NCBI GenBank assembly: GCA_003427395.1
Contig: BFEA01000138.1
Coordinates: 2,232,120 to 2,255,765, forward strand
Direction: 5' to 3'
Source of the DNA: Chara braunii
Lineage: Eukaryota; Streptophyta; Charophyceae; Charales; Characeae
Length of the DNA stretch: 23,646 bases
Position numbers and translations under genes: made by a program. Below are positions 1 through 8,723 of the stretch, piece by piece. Each line of letters opens with the position of its first letter. Positions within the stretch are counted from its first letter, which is position 1. A model generated the notes under the pieces. It ran no database searches. It had not been told where the DNA came from and saw only the letters and a program-made list of their open reading frames with translations.

Positions 1-31
1 AATCAATCAATTAATCAATCAATCAATCAAG
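1..31. repeat. AATC tetranucleotide microsatellite
   Basis: The window opens in imperfect AATC repeats (one unit reads AATT). The left boundary is cut by the window edge. Confidence 0.9.
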
Positions 32-636
32 ATTGTCTTTATTTTATTTTATTTTAATTGTTTTTCACCCACCAACCCCCACCCCCCCGAAAATTGTTTT
101 TTTTTTACTTATGTTTTCTCTAGGGGGTAGGGTCGGGGTTCCAGAACCCCAATCCGCAACCCCCACCCCCAATCCCCTCCCCCTCTGGCCGCTACACGGC
201 CGCAAACATCGCCGCGGTCGCGATCATGCGGCCATGACTGCAAGCCCCAGTTGTGACTGCAGAAACCGCGGCCGGGGGGTATTCGTAGCCACAGACAACC
301 CACACACACACACGCACACCCGTGATTGCCAAGGTCCTACCAATACCGAACAGGGGGAGCAAGCCAACTATCTCAGTTGGTTGGCACTTACAGCCTACAG
401 GATTGGGAAACGAAAGGAAGCAGGGGGAAATAAGAGGACAGCCAGGTGCACAACTATTGATGCCACAGCACAGAGCTACAGGGCAGCTGCAGACACCTGG
501 AAATGCACTTCGGCAGATGGGCCAGAGAGGGATATAGGCCACGAACGAACAGCGTGCAATTTTTAGGACAAAGGCTGGGCCAGTGGAAGGAAGGAGGGGT
601 TCTTGCAGCTCCATGGGAAAGCCAGAACTCCAGACT
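32..636. other. No gene seen; C-rich and low-complexity DNA
   Basis: T- and C-rich runs occupy about 40-200, followed by a short CA run near 300-312. GGGGTT-CCAG-AACCCC at about 133-148 is a 6-bp hairpin. Reading frames across 300-570 are open in more than one phase and match no family I recognise. An 828-nt minus-strand frame crossing this region starts inside the tRNA-like repeat at 953-1027 and runs through repeats, so I do not call it a gene. Confidence 0.6.
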
Positions 637-742
637 ACGGTCTTCACCCGAATAGAATGCTCGGTCATTATCCCTGCATCTGGACAGAAAATGGCCTTAA
701 ATACGGCTATAATGACTGGGCATTCTATTCGGTGAAGACGGT
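637..742. repeat. Inverted repeat with 34-35 nt arms (MITE-like or foldback)
   Basis: Arm 637-671 and arm 709-742 are reverse complements apart from about two mismatches and one extra C (shared core TCTTCAC-CGAATAGAATGC on the left, its complement on the right). The loop is about 37 nt. The fold would be a long stable hairpin. No transposase or clear target-site duplication is visible, so it may be a small foldback element or the core of a MITE whose ends lie further out. Confidence 0.6.
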
Positions 743-790
743 AGAAACAGAAATGGCTATAGCCCCGACAACCAATGTAACAGCAAACTC

Positions 791-944
791 TGTATCCAAG
801 GGACGGTGGACCCGGTTTCCAGCAGGTGTCGCTCCCCACCAACAGATGGAGCAGCCCAACAGGCAAGGTCTCAATTCTGGGAGTTCTCTCACCACTGTCA
901 CGAAAGAGGCCTTGCAAAAGGGCTTCCCCCCCCCAAAAAAAAAA
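791..944 (+). mobile_element. Solitary retroelement 3' tail, copy A
   Basis: This copy matches the 3' ends of the two LINEs downstream (starting at TGTATCCAAGGGAC and including the hairpin GCTCC...GGAGC at 831-852), then shows GAGGCCTTGCAAAAGGGC and a C-run followed by A10 (935-944). It carries no coding part, so it is either an extremely 5'-truncated LINE insertion or a SINE that shares the LINE tail. The A tract sets the + orientation. Confidence 0.65.
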
Positions 945-952
945 GCAAAGAG

Positions 953-1027
953 AAAGCCACATGTGGCTGGTGGGGATTGAACTCACAACCTCCTGAATGC
1001 CAATTGCATGCCTAACCAACTAAGGGC
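953..1027 (-). repeat. tRNA-like sequence (SINE head or tRNA pseudogene)
   Basis: Read on the minus strand it has an A-box-like TTAGTTGGTTAGG, then GGAGGTTGTGAGTTCAATCC, which contains a good B box (GTTCAATCC). The T arm pairs 4 of 5 (GTGAG, loop TTCAATC, CCCAC). The acceptor stem does not pair, so it is not a functional tRNA. About 20 nt past the T arm comes a run of ten T on the minus strand, which could act as a Pol III terminator but is equally the complement of copy A's poly(A) tail. Confidence 0.5.
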
Positions 1028-1747
1028 ATACTCACACTAGCAAGAACCAATCTAGAACAGAGAGGGCTTGCCCTCCCTTGGTGTAGACTCTGCACCGATG
1101 CGTTCCCCGCCAGGAAAATGCCAGAAACAACAGAACACATTTTCCTTCAGTGCCCAGGTGCAGTGTGGCTGTGGAGATGGTGGGATAGAATCTGGGGGCA
1201 ATTAGAAACCCAGATCCAGTGGCCGTGGGATTGGCAAACCTTGTTATGTGAAGCCTACCCCTACGACCAACTTGACGATTTCACCTGCAATATGCTCAAA
1301 CTGGGCCGCAGGGCGGTGCTCTGGGCCCTCTGGCGACGGCGCTGTACATATGAAATGGAAAGAGCACGACTGGAGGGCCCGGAGTTCACAGAAAGCATAC
1401 AACAACANATCCAAACTGAAATCTTGGAAAACTGGGAGAAAGTCAAGGTACAGATCCATCCTCTACATTCGCCAAAAGACATCCAACAAAAAATTAAGGA
1501 TTTTAGCCTGAGNTGGCTTGGAGGGGAAAATGGGGGGAAAATTGGGGAAGTGGAATGGAAAGGAGGCCAAAAGGACNTTGGCAAAGGGCAACAGCGGAAG
1601 GAGCTAGTAAGGGACTACCGACTTGTTTTTCATGAATGGACTACGATTGACACAGCAATCCCCATGCGTCCTGCTGCAGACNTCCNTGACCCCTTCCCCC
1701 CCCCTTCAAATTGCTTGGTTGGTCTGGACTGGTATGGTCGAGACTGA
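1016..1747 (+). pseudogene. LINE ORF2 C-terminus with zf-RVT zinc-binding domain (partial)
   Basis: A single open frame of 244 codons without a true start. Near its beginning lies WCRLC (Cys at 1082 and 1091), then PETTEHIFLQC (His 1136, Cys 1151). Together these give the C-x2-C...H-x4-C pattern of the zf-RVT domain found after reverse transcriptase in plant LINEs. Tryptophan-rich WRWWDRIW and LGRRAVLWALWRRR follow, matching copy 2 closely. The C-terminus FHEWTTIDTA...RPAAD..DPFPP also has a counterpart in copy 2. Five n bases fall in the frame. The frame is intact, unlike copy 2, so this copy may be younger, but it lacks all catalytic parts. Confidence 0.8.
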
Positions 1748-1956
1748 GGAGATGTCTAATGGGTTTAGATTGGTACGGGCAAGACTGAGGACGTTTCCAA
1801 TGGGACGGGTGAGGGTGGGAGGAGCTAGTGAATTGCNGTAAACTGCTTGGTTGGTCTGGACTGAGGATGTTTNTAATGGGTCTGGATTGGTACGGGCACG
1901 ACTGAGGACGTTTCCAAGGGGACGGGTGAGGGTGGGAGGAGCTAGTGAACTGCTGT
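1708..1956 (+). repeat. Tandem duplication in LINE 3' UTR (132 and 117 bp)
   Basis: Units 1708-1839 and 1840-1956 both begin AAAYTGCTTGGTTGGTCTGG and end GGAGCTAGTGAAYTGC. They share TACGGGCAMGACTGAGGACG and GACGGGTGAGGGTGGGAGG. Unit 2 lacks about 15 nt near its start. Copy 2 of the LINE lacks this duplication, so it is specific to this lineage. Confidence 0.85.
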
Positions 1957-2174
1957 AAACATCTGGCGCCGCCGGTCCCGCGGTGAAGAGCCCCCCCCCC
2001 NCTCCATGAGGATTCGCCCTTTTGTACATAGTGCCAGGCTTTGATTGGCTTATCTGTCACCCATTCGAAGGAGGAGGATACTATGCAGGACTGCTCAGTC
2101 AATCCCCTGGGTAGCAGGGCAATCAATGCTGGCAGATCCCAGTGTTACCGCTCTCATTGATCTGGGCTACTCTC

Positions 2175-2269
2175 TGTACATGGGACGCTGGACCCGGTTT
2201 CCAGCAGGTGAAGCTCCCCACCAATAGATGGAGCCTTTAAAATAAAAAAAAATAAAAAAAATAAAAAAA
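2175..2269 (+). repeat. LINE tail module, copy B
   Basis: TGTACATGGGACGCTGG leads into two adjacent hairpins: GCTGGA-CCCGGTT-TCCAGC (2187-2205) and GCTCC-12 nt-GGAGC (2213-2234). The A-rich tail with scattered T follows directly, so the distal part of the module seen in copies A and C is missing here. Confidence 0.75.
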
Positions 2270-2289
2270 GCACTTTCTTACTTATTTCT

Positions 2290-3323
2290 GGACAGAATTG
2301 ACCAGATGCAGATAGGTAGGGACGTAAATGCGGTCAGGTACATTTAAGATAGTGCTAGTGTGATATAGAATGCTCAGACCGAGGCGCAGATTGAGAGATG
2401 TGGTAGAGGACATATGGCAATGACATCTCAACATAGACAGAGGCCTGCTCAAACCCATCCAGTGGTTCAAAGAGTATCGAAAGAGGNTGGCCAAAATCTC
2501 TGCCTTACAATGGCAGATTGCCCATCGGTGCCTCCCAACCAACGACTGGCTGATTGACCACACGCATTTGGAACAGCAAGGAAGGGCGCTTCCTTGTTAG
2601 CGACGATGCCTCCAGAATTTCCCTGGCAAAAAGCGCCCTGAGACAGTGGAGCACATCTTCCTGCAGTGCCCCGCAGGGCCGCAGCTGTACTACTGTGGCC
2701 ATGGTGGGACAGGATTTGGCGGCATATTGTGCCGGGTTCGTCCTGGCCATGGGACTCGAGGGCCATATTGGTGGGCCACTGCCCCCAGCTTCGAGGTAAC
2801 ACCTTTGAGGAGAACATGTACTCCCTGGGTAGGCGTTCCATCGTGTGGGTAATATGGTGGAGAAGATGCATTCTGGAATTGGAAGGGCCCAGGGTGGAAG
2901 AGGGAGAAGTCACGGAGCAATTACGGCTACTGGTACAACATGAAATCACGGCACAATGGCAGACTGTCAAGGAAAAACTGAACCAGACACACACCAGGGT
3001 GGACATCGACAGAATTATCTCCCGGTTCTGTGAGGAATGGTTGGGGGGGAAGAAGGGAGGGTTGGGTGGCTAATGTGAGATGGACAGGCAACAGGCTGGA
3101 TCAGCGTCAGACCAGGAGGCAGGAACATCAACCGGAGCAGCTTAGGGAAGTGGGGACGGGGCAGGAAGAAGGGCAAAGGGTGGAGGAAAGGGATTTTGCG
3201 CTGCATTTCCACGAATGGACAAGGGTGGACCCCAGAGAACCGTTACGACCTGCTCAGGAATTCACTGATCCCTTCCCCCCCCATCCGCTGGCCCTGGAGG
3301 AACGTTTGGGAGATGGGGTCTGA
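2290..3323 (+). pseudogene. LINE ORF2 C-terminal remnant, frame-broken
   Basis: The first half reads in one phase: RRRLRDVVEDIWQ, a stop at 2421, then HLNIDRGLLKPIQWF and WQIAHRCLPTNDWLI as in LINE RT thumb regions. A stop follows at 2598 inside the zinc-binding motif, then PETVEHIFLQC (His 2652, Cys 2667). A frameshift near 2670-2690 moves homology to the next phase (WPWWDRIW, LGRRSIVWVIWWRR). A second shift near 3050 leads to FALHFHEWTRVDPREP...DPFPP and the stop at 3321. Two stops and two frameshifts show old decay compared with copy 1. Confidence 0.75.
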
Positions 3324-3630
3324 TCATCTACATTGAACATTCATCTATATTCACCTATTCACCACAACTGCCCCTGAGTACTTTTCTGGCACAGACTTTG
3401 CAACTACAGTCAACTTTTGTAATTTTTTGTTGATCAGAGGTGGGGAGACAGCCATGAGACCCGGTGCCCCCCAGGTCCAAGATGGCAATTTGATTCTTTC
3501 TTCCCAGGCTACCAACGNCGAAGTTTCTCGTAAGGAAATACACCCTGCACAGTTAATCCCCTGTAACCCAGGGCAATCAATGCTGGCAGGGTCCCTAGTG
3601 TTCTAAAAATGTTGTTACATACGTTTTTGA

Positions 3631-3794
3631 TGTATTCAAGGGACGCTGGACCCGGTTTCCAGCAGGTGATGCTCCCCACCAATAGATGGAGCGGCCCACC
3701 AGGCAAAGCCTGAATCCCGGNGGTTCTCTTACCACCACTGGGATAGAGGCCTTGCATAGGGGCCTTCGAAAGAAAAAACAAAACAAAAAAAAAA
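3631..3794 (+). repeat. LINE tail module, copy C (most complete)
   Basis: It contains three hairpins in a row: GCTGGA-loop-TCCAGC (3645-3663), GCTCC-loop-GGAGC (3671-3692) and CAGGC-AAA-GCCTG (about 3700-3712). The GAGGCCTTGCATAGGGGCC block and a mixed A-rich tail follow. One n lies at 3721. This copy is the best reference for the family. Confidence 0.75.
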
Positions 3795-4607
3795 GTATAC
3801 CCTAAGCTAGCGAGGCCACTTCACTTCACTCTTTCTGGATGCCCAACAGATTTTCCAAGGGAGGTANGTGAGANAGGACACAACGAAGGGAAACTTCAGG
3901 ACCAGGGGGAAACCCTTCAGTTGAGAGGGGCAGAACGGGAGAAAGGGAGGGAGGCATAGAGGGGGGCGCAGACGGAACAGGCAAAACGGGAAGTGGACCA
4001 CGAAGTGCAGCAAGGGGCACAGATGGCACAAAGACGGCAAGTGGGAAGGAATGAGAAAGGGAAGGAGAGAGATCAGCGAAATCAGGAGGAGAAGAAAGAG
4101 GAACAGGAACAACCTGGATCCACATAAAAAATAACAAATGCTGATTTTTGCTCAGACGCCTTTGGGGCCCAGCCGATGGAAGTGGACCTGCTATCCTCTA
4201 CCCCCCTGGAAGNGATAATGGAGGAATGCCCCCGTGACCTGGACTGTCCACCACAGGAGATAGGCCTGGTTTCAAAGGTCCAGACAATCACAAATTGGAT
4301 AATACAACACCTGATAGCCCAGTACCTGCAAGGNGGGGAGGAGTACTAGGACAGATCGTACGTCGAACTGGTTACCTTGTTGAACAATAGTCCAACTCTG
4401 TGGATGGCGCTGACCTCGGGCTCTCCTTCCTTTTTAACATCGGCGGAGGTCTTCCAATACATTTTGAGCGTTGCCCGTGGTCGGTTTCAGCCCCCACCAA
4501 ACCAGACACCCGCCCCCCCGACCCGGGAGGTGGGGAATCTGCTCTCCCCCCACCTAATGAACACCAGATTGTCAGACAAGACCCGTCCCCCCCAGAAGAA
4601 GGACTGA
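3795..4607 (+). pseudogene. Degenerate ORF1/gag-like coding region
   Basis: One phase stays open for about 270 codons except for stops at 3957, 4125 and 4347. The first part is highly charged and Gln/Glu/Arg-rich (for example EVQQGAQMAQRRQVGRNEKG and EEKKEEQEQPG), which would suit a coiled coil or RNA-binding segment. The second part is more globular: MEVDLLSSTPLE, VQTITNWIIQHLIAQYL, ELVTLLNNSPTLWMAL and SAEVFQYILSVARGRF. It ends in a Pro-rich stretch before the stop at 4605. The layout resembles ORF1 of non-LTR elements, but I recognise no specific domain. Purine-rich stretches keep other phases open too, so the N-terminal part is the less certain one. Its position just past LINE copy 2 makes a retroelement origin likely. 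Confidence 0.4.
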
Positions 4608-5815
4608 CCTCCCACAGACTGAAAATGAGACACTTAATCGAGCGAGGTCTCTACTAGCTCCCTCTCTCTAAGAAGACAACACTGCTAGTAATTCCGATGA
4701 GAAAGACGAAAGGGAGATGGGAGGTGGGACTCTTTCCGGTGGGGGACAAACGGGGAGCAACATTGCAAGGGTAGGACTTCCCGACTCAATTCGAGGACAT
4801 GGCTAAACGGGACAGGGGAGGTCACCAGACAAGCTAAGGATTTTATCCCTAAACACTTTGCAGCAGGGGCTAGGGCGGTAATGAGAATGGAGGGGTGTGG
4901 TCAACAAATGGAATGGAAAGCCCAGGTTGTTGTAGAGGTGGGATACTAGACGGATGGCAGTCACCCACAGTAATCGGCCAGTCGGTTGTCCAGATGAACC
5001 CCTCTGAAGACCCCACCCACCCTTCCTCTTATCTTTTTGCCCTGGCGCACCCCCACCCCCCGTCCTACCCTAGTGTTAACCACACAAGACCATCACCCTT
5101 TGCCATCTTGGCGGGGTGACCTGACTAGAGAGCGGTTGCAGGTACCGGGGCTAAGCAGAGATGCCTACCCCCTGCTCAGCCCCGGTTGAAGCAGACGCCG
5201 TGCAAGCCTGATTGCACAGGGACTTCGGGAGCTAGAAGCTCCACATCCGGTGCACCATTAAGGTAGACTGGAGACGGAAAGTGCTCTGCGGTGGACACAA
5301 AGCCAATGGCCTGGGTTGGTTCGCAGACAAATGGACACTTGAGGTTCGGATGGCCAAAGTCACGAATGGGAAACTAGTATTGGATGAATATTTGATGGGT
5401 GAGACGTAAATACCTGGCGCTCGGTTCTACCTCCGTAGTAGGAGGGCAGTAGCTGGTGGGAGATGGGGTTTGGAGGAAGCTATTCTATCAAAGGAACGAA
5501 TCCTAGTTCCAACCTCCCGAGCTAGGGAGGTTACAACCACAAGCTCAAGCACTGCAGTAGCCAACAGTATGTTGCTACATTCCATTTCAATTCTATTAGT
5601 AACTGCACAGTTGGTGTTGTGCACTTTGGTATCTTTTGCTGTTTCAGGGGGTTGGTCCCCTGCAGGGCTCCTCCCTGTAAGTGAAACTGGGTAATGCTCC
5701 TAGATGATTAGTGTTTCCGGGTAGACTGTGAGGACCCCAGCCTCTGGCTCTATGTATAATACAAGCCTTGGGCATTGGGCCCGTATTGTTATTAAAAAAA
5801 ATAATAATAAAAAAT
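4608..5815 (+). mobile_element. Possible continuation and 3' end of a retroelement
   Basis: Several short coding-looking segments lie on the + strand in different phases: about 4800-4950 (TRQAKDFIPKHFAAGARAVM, then MEWKAQVVVEVGY) and 5235-5409 (KVDWRRKVLCGGHKANGLGW, then LEVRMAKVTNGKLVLDEYL, stop at 5407). The stretch ends with an A-rich tail, ATTAAAAAAAATAATAATAAAAAA, at about 5791-5815. Together with the ORF1-like frame upstream this could be one decayed retroelement of about 2 kb, but no diagnostic enzyme domain is visible. Confidence 0.3.
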
Positions 5816-6115
5816 CATGAGCGCTTCGGAGAGGAGTTTTTGAGTCCAGAGTAAGTGGGGTGATGCCTCTTTGCTCAAGAGTTCTAGACCTTTGACATCT
5901 CTACAAGCACTCACAAATTTCCCATGAATCCAGTGTGGTGGACCGAAATCACCACCCTCATGGGGAGGGTGGTTTCAAACTTGGATCCATATTTCAATTG
6001 ACTTACGGTGAGGGTGTGCAACCCGTAGCAAGGTAGTGATCATGCTATATGTATGTTTTGTCATGTTTGCTATACACAACTCGAAGAGTGTGTTTGGTTG
6101 GTGCTTTATTCATGA
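5816..6115. other. No gene seen; short hairpin
   Basis: The only structure noticed is an imperfect hairpin at about 5946-5977 (CCACCCTC against GAGGGTGG with a short loop). The rest is unique sequence. Confidence 0.5.
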
Positions 6116-6176
6116 TGTTCATGGGACGCTGGACCCAGTTTCCATCGGGTGGGGCTCCCCATCAATAGACATGAGA

Positions 6177-6235
<59 letters not shown>
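6116..6235 (+). repeat. Tail module copy D running into a GT microsatellite
   Basis: TGTTCATGGGACGCTGG and ACCCAGTTTCCATCGGGTGG match the LINE tail core for about 60 nt. After AATAGACATGAGAA the homology stops and 58 nt of perfect GT repeat follow (6178-6235) in place of an A tail. Both hairpins are partly lost, so this is a divergent or older copy. Confidence 0.6.
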
Positions 6236-6237
<2 letters not shown>

Positions 6238-7130
6238 GTGTGTGCACATAAGCACTACATGGCAAGATTCACTATGCCACGCATAATCTCTGATGATGGA
6301 TCATCGACACACCTCAAGCTTGGGTTACTGTTGTACGCATGATAAATCTCCAGAAGTAGCGGCGAAATGGCATCTACTAGGTACCCACTGAGAGATTCCA
6401 CATTTTGCTGAGAGACATCGCTTATCATTGGTAGTCATATACGAGTAGTAACCAATATTTGTCCACGAAACGGTCGTTGGTTTTCCAAAGATCCAGCTTA
6501 TTACAGGGGGGGGTAGTTTTGTTGAGCTAGAAATCAACAGAAAAATCACTGTTAAGGAGTCCAGGTAAAGTACGTAATCAGAGTATTTGATATCTAGCTT
6601 ACTCACGCCTATGGAAACTCTCGCCTGGTGGAGAGAATGAGAAAAAACGGGGGAGTGGTAAGGCCCTCGTTTTCTTGGTTAAGGAATCAGCTACGAAGGA
6701 AAACTGATCGCTCGGGTAAAGGAGCGATGCTCTCAATGAAGCGTTTGCCAAAGGAACGCAGCTTCCTAGGGTTTTATGACGAAATTAAGGAATTTCTTCG
6801 CCCACAGATAGAGTCATAGAGATCAATCATAGATTCAGGCGAATGAAAGAGCCTGGTTTTAATCAGGCGAGGAGTTTCAGCTCGTCGGTACGGCAGGGTT
6901 TTACGCTGCTCGCTCCTTATCCATCTGTGTATGGGTTGAACATGGTCCACGTTTCTTTTATTTAAGGTGAGCGAGGACCCACGAGGCTGATAATCCTTAC
7001 GAAATATCAGCCCAGCTGGACTACAACTCCAAAAGCTCTCCGTCGAAAAAAAATTCTATGACGTTACACATATAAATAAATATCCACTCATATCAATCCG
7101 CTGGCTGGTAACAGCTCCGTAGGGTAACAC
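6236..7130. other. No recognisable gene
   Basis: A 63-codon + frame at 6628-6819 (ending GFYDEIKEFLRPQIES) is too short and matches no family I can name with confidence. The rest is unique AT/GC-balanced DNA without repeats noticed by eye. Confidence 0.4.
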
Positions 7131-8280
7131 ATGCAAACACTCCAATCAGAGAGAGAGAGAGCGAGTGAGCTTTACTTTGGGAGAGAGCGTGCTCTTAAGA
7201 CACAGTAAGGCATCCATTTTGACATCCAACTGGATTGCTAGGAGCGCACGCATCGCAGATTCAACCAAGCAACAACATTATTAAAGCCATGCAGTGAGAA
7301 ATCAGTTAAGAAATCGTCGAGCTAAGTCATGTCGACGTGATGGGCTTTGCGCTGTATCGCTAGAAAAAATGCATATGCAAATACTCTATCAGAGAGAGCT
7401 AGAGAGTTTTTCTTTGGGAGAGTGCGTGCTCTCAGCATCCACTCCAGCATCCCACTACATAGCTTGGAGCACAGGCATCATAGATTAGTCATGCAACAAT
7501 ATTACCGGAGCTAAGTAGCGAGAAATGAGTAAAGATAGCGTCGAACTAAGTCGTGCCGACGCAATCAAGAGGATGAACTTTTCGCCAATATTGTTTGAAA
7601 AAAAGCTTATGCAAATACTCCAACAGAGAGAGCGAGAGAGAGCCTAACTTTGGGAGAGAGCGTGTTCTCAAGACACAGTAGGACATCCGTTTTGTATTGC
7701 AGGCATCACAGATTCAATCAAGTAGTAATATTACTGAAGCCATGCAGCGAGAGATGACTTGATGCTGTATTGTTTTGGGAAAACTAAAATGCCAAAACTC
7801 CAACGGAGAGAGCGAGAGAGCCTCTCTTTGGGAGAGATCGTGTTTCTCAAGACATAGCAAGCATTTACTCTGACATCTTACTGTATAGCTAGGAGCGCAG
7901 GCATCACAAATTCCATCATGCAACAATATTACTGAAGTCATGTAGCAAGAAATCAGTCAAGAAAGCGTCGAACTGAGTCATGCCGATGCGATCAAGAGGA
8001 TGAACTTCTCGTTGTATTGCTTGAAAAAAACATATGCAAATATTCCAATCAGAAGGCGAGCGAGAGAGCTATACTTCGGGAGAGAGCGTGTTCTCAAGAA
8101 ACAATAAGGCGTCCATTCTGACATCTCACAGTATTGTTTGGAGTGCACGCATCACGGATTCAATCATGCAACACTTTTTTCTGAAGCCATGCAACAAGAA
8201 ATCAATTACGAGAATGTCGAATCAAGTCACGTCGACGCAATCAAGAGGATTGACTTCTCGCTGTATTGCCTGAAAACAAT
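7131..8280 (+). repeat. Satellite array, five units of about 245 bp
   Basis: Units start at about 7131, 7375, 7609, 7789 and 8034, each at an ATGCAAA-ACTC-like block followed by an AGAGAGAG-rich stretch and TTTGGGAGAGAGCGTG. Shared downstream blocks are CATCACAGATTCAATCA, CAACAATATTACTGAAG and GTCGACGCAATCAAGAGGAT. Lengths are about 244, 234, 180, 245 and 247 bp; the third unit has an internal deletion. Units differ by perhaps 15-25 percent by eye, so the array is old. No open frame runs through it. Confidence 0.9.
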
Positions 8281-8577
8281 GCATTATTGCTAAGGAAATC
8301 CCAAACTGGAGAAAGAAAGTTAACAAACTGAAGAAGGATCGAAATCACAGCAGGTAGAACTCACCCCAAAAAAGCGAAATGACGCTACAAAAAAAAACTG
8401 AATCCCTTCAAACCAACGAGTCACCAGAAAAATTTCGGAAAGGACAAAAAGAACGAGAAAACCTATACCATGCAGCTTTAAGAAGTCCTGTTACCGCTCA
8501 AGGCGAGAGGACTAGCCAGCAGATCCACATGAGGGAGTGGCACATTCCCTGAGGCCTTTCTACCGCTTGCCACATGC
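8281..8577. other. No gene seen
   Basis: A-rich unique sequence follows the last satellite unit. Nothing coding or repetitive was recognised. Confidence 0.5.
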
Positions 8578-8587
8578 GGCTTTATCA

Positions 8588-8696
8588 GAGGGAGAGGGAA
8601 GAGAAAGAGGGTGGGAGAGAGAGAGAGAGAGAGAGAAGGAGAAGGAGAGAGGAATCGGAAGAAAGAGAGAGAGAAGGGGGGAGAGAGAGAGAGAGC
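8588..8696. repeat. GA-rich low-complexity tract
   Basis: Purine-only sequence dominated by GAGAGA runs, with two purer stretches around 8615-8634 and 8680-8694. It lies just downstream of the candidate minus-strand gene at 8724-9370. Confidence 0.85.
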
Positions 8697-8723
8697 ACTA
8701 TCAACTACTTGCATCTTGAAGAT

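Larger units (their letters stand above)
1010..2269 (+). mobile_element. 5'-truncated LINE (non-LTR retrotransposon), copy 1
   Basis: This is the 3' end of a LINE: the end of the reverse-transcriptase ORF, a 3' UTR of roughly 0.5 kb with an internal tandem duplication, the tail module (2175-2234) and an A-rich tail (2236-2269). The 5' boundary near 1010 is approximate. Aligning its protein with copy 2 (PTN/LEQQG against PTK/LEQRG) places homology from about 1016. The RT catalytic domain and endonuclease are absent, so this copy is non-autonomous. Poly(A) retrotransposition with 5' truncation is typical of L1-clade elements. Confidence 0.8.
2285..3794 (+). mobile_element. 5'-truncated LINE, copy 2
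   Basis: It starts immediately after the A-rich tail of copy 1 and has the same orientation. It preserves more of the ORF than copy 1 (from the RT thumb-like region), plus a 3' UTR that shares with copy 1 the block AATCCCCTG...CAGGGCAATCAATGCTGGCAG (about 3553-3590, against about 2100-2137 in copy 1). It ends in a full tail module and A-rich end at 3774-3794. The coding part is broken, so the element is dead. Confidence 0.8.

Noticed and set aside
192-1019. An 828-nt minus-strand open frame, the longest in the window
   Set aside because: It starts within the tRNA-like repeat and runs antisense through tail copy A and the inverted repeat. Its protein has no domain and no credible composition.
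6628-6819. A 63-codon + frame considered as an organellar ribosomal protein insert
   Set aside because: No motif could be matched with confidence and the frame is short.
7375-8041. ATGCAAAT read as a functional octamer promoter element
   Set aside because: It recurs only because it is part of the satellite unit, and no transcript or adjacent gene is evident.
7131-8280. Satellite array considered as a CRISPR-like array
   Set aside because: Units are long, diverged and have no constant short repeat with unique spacers; the genome is eukaryotic.
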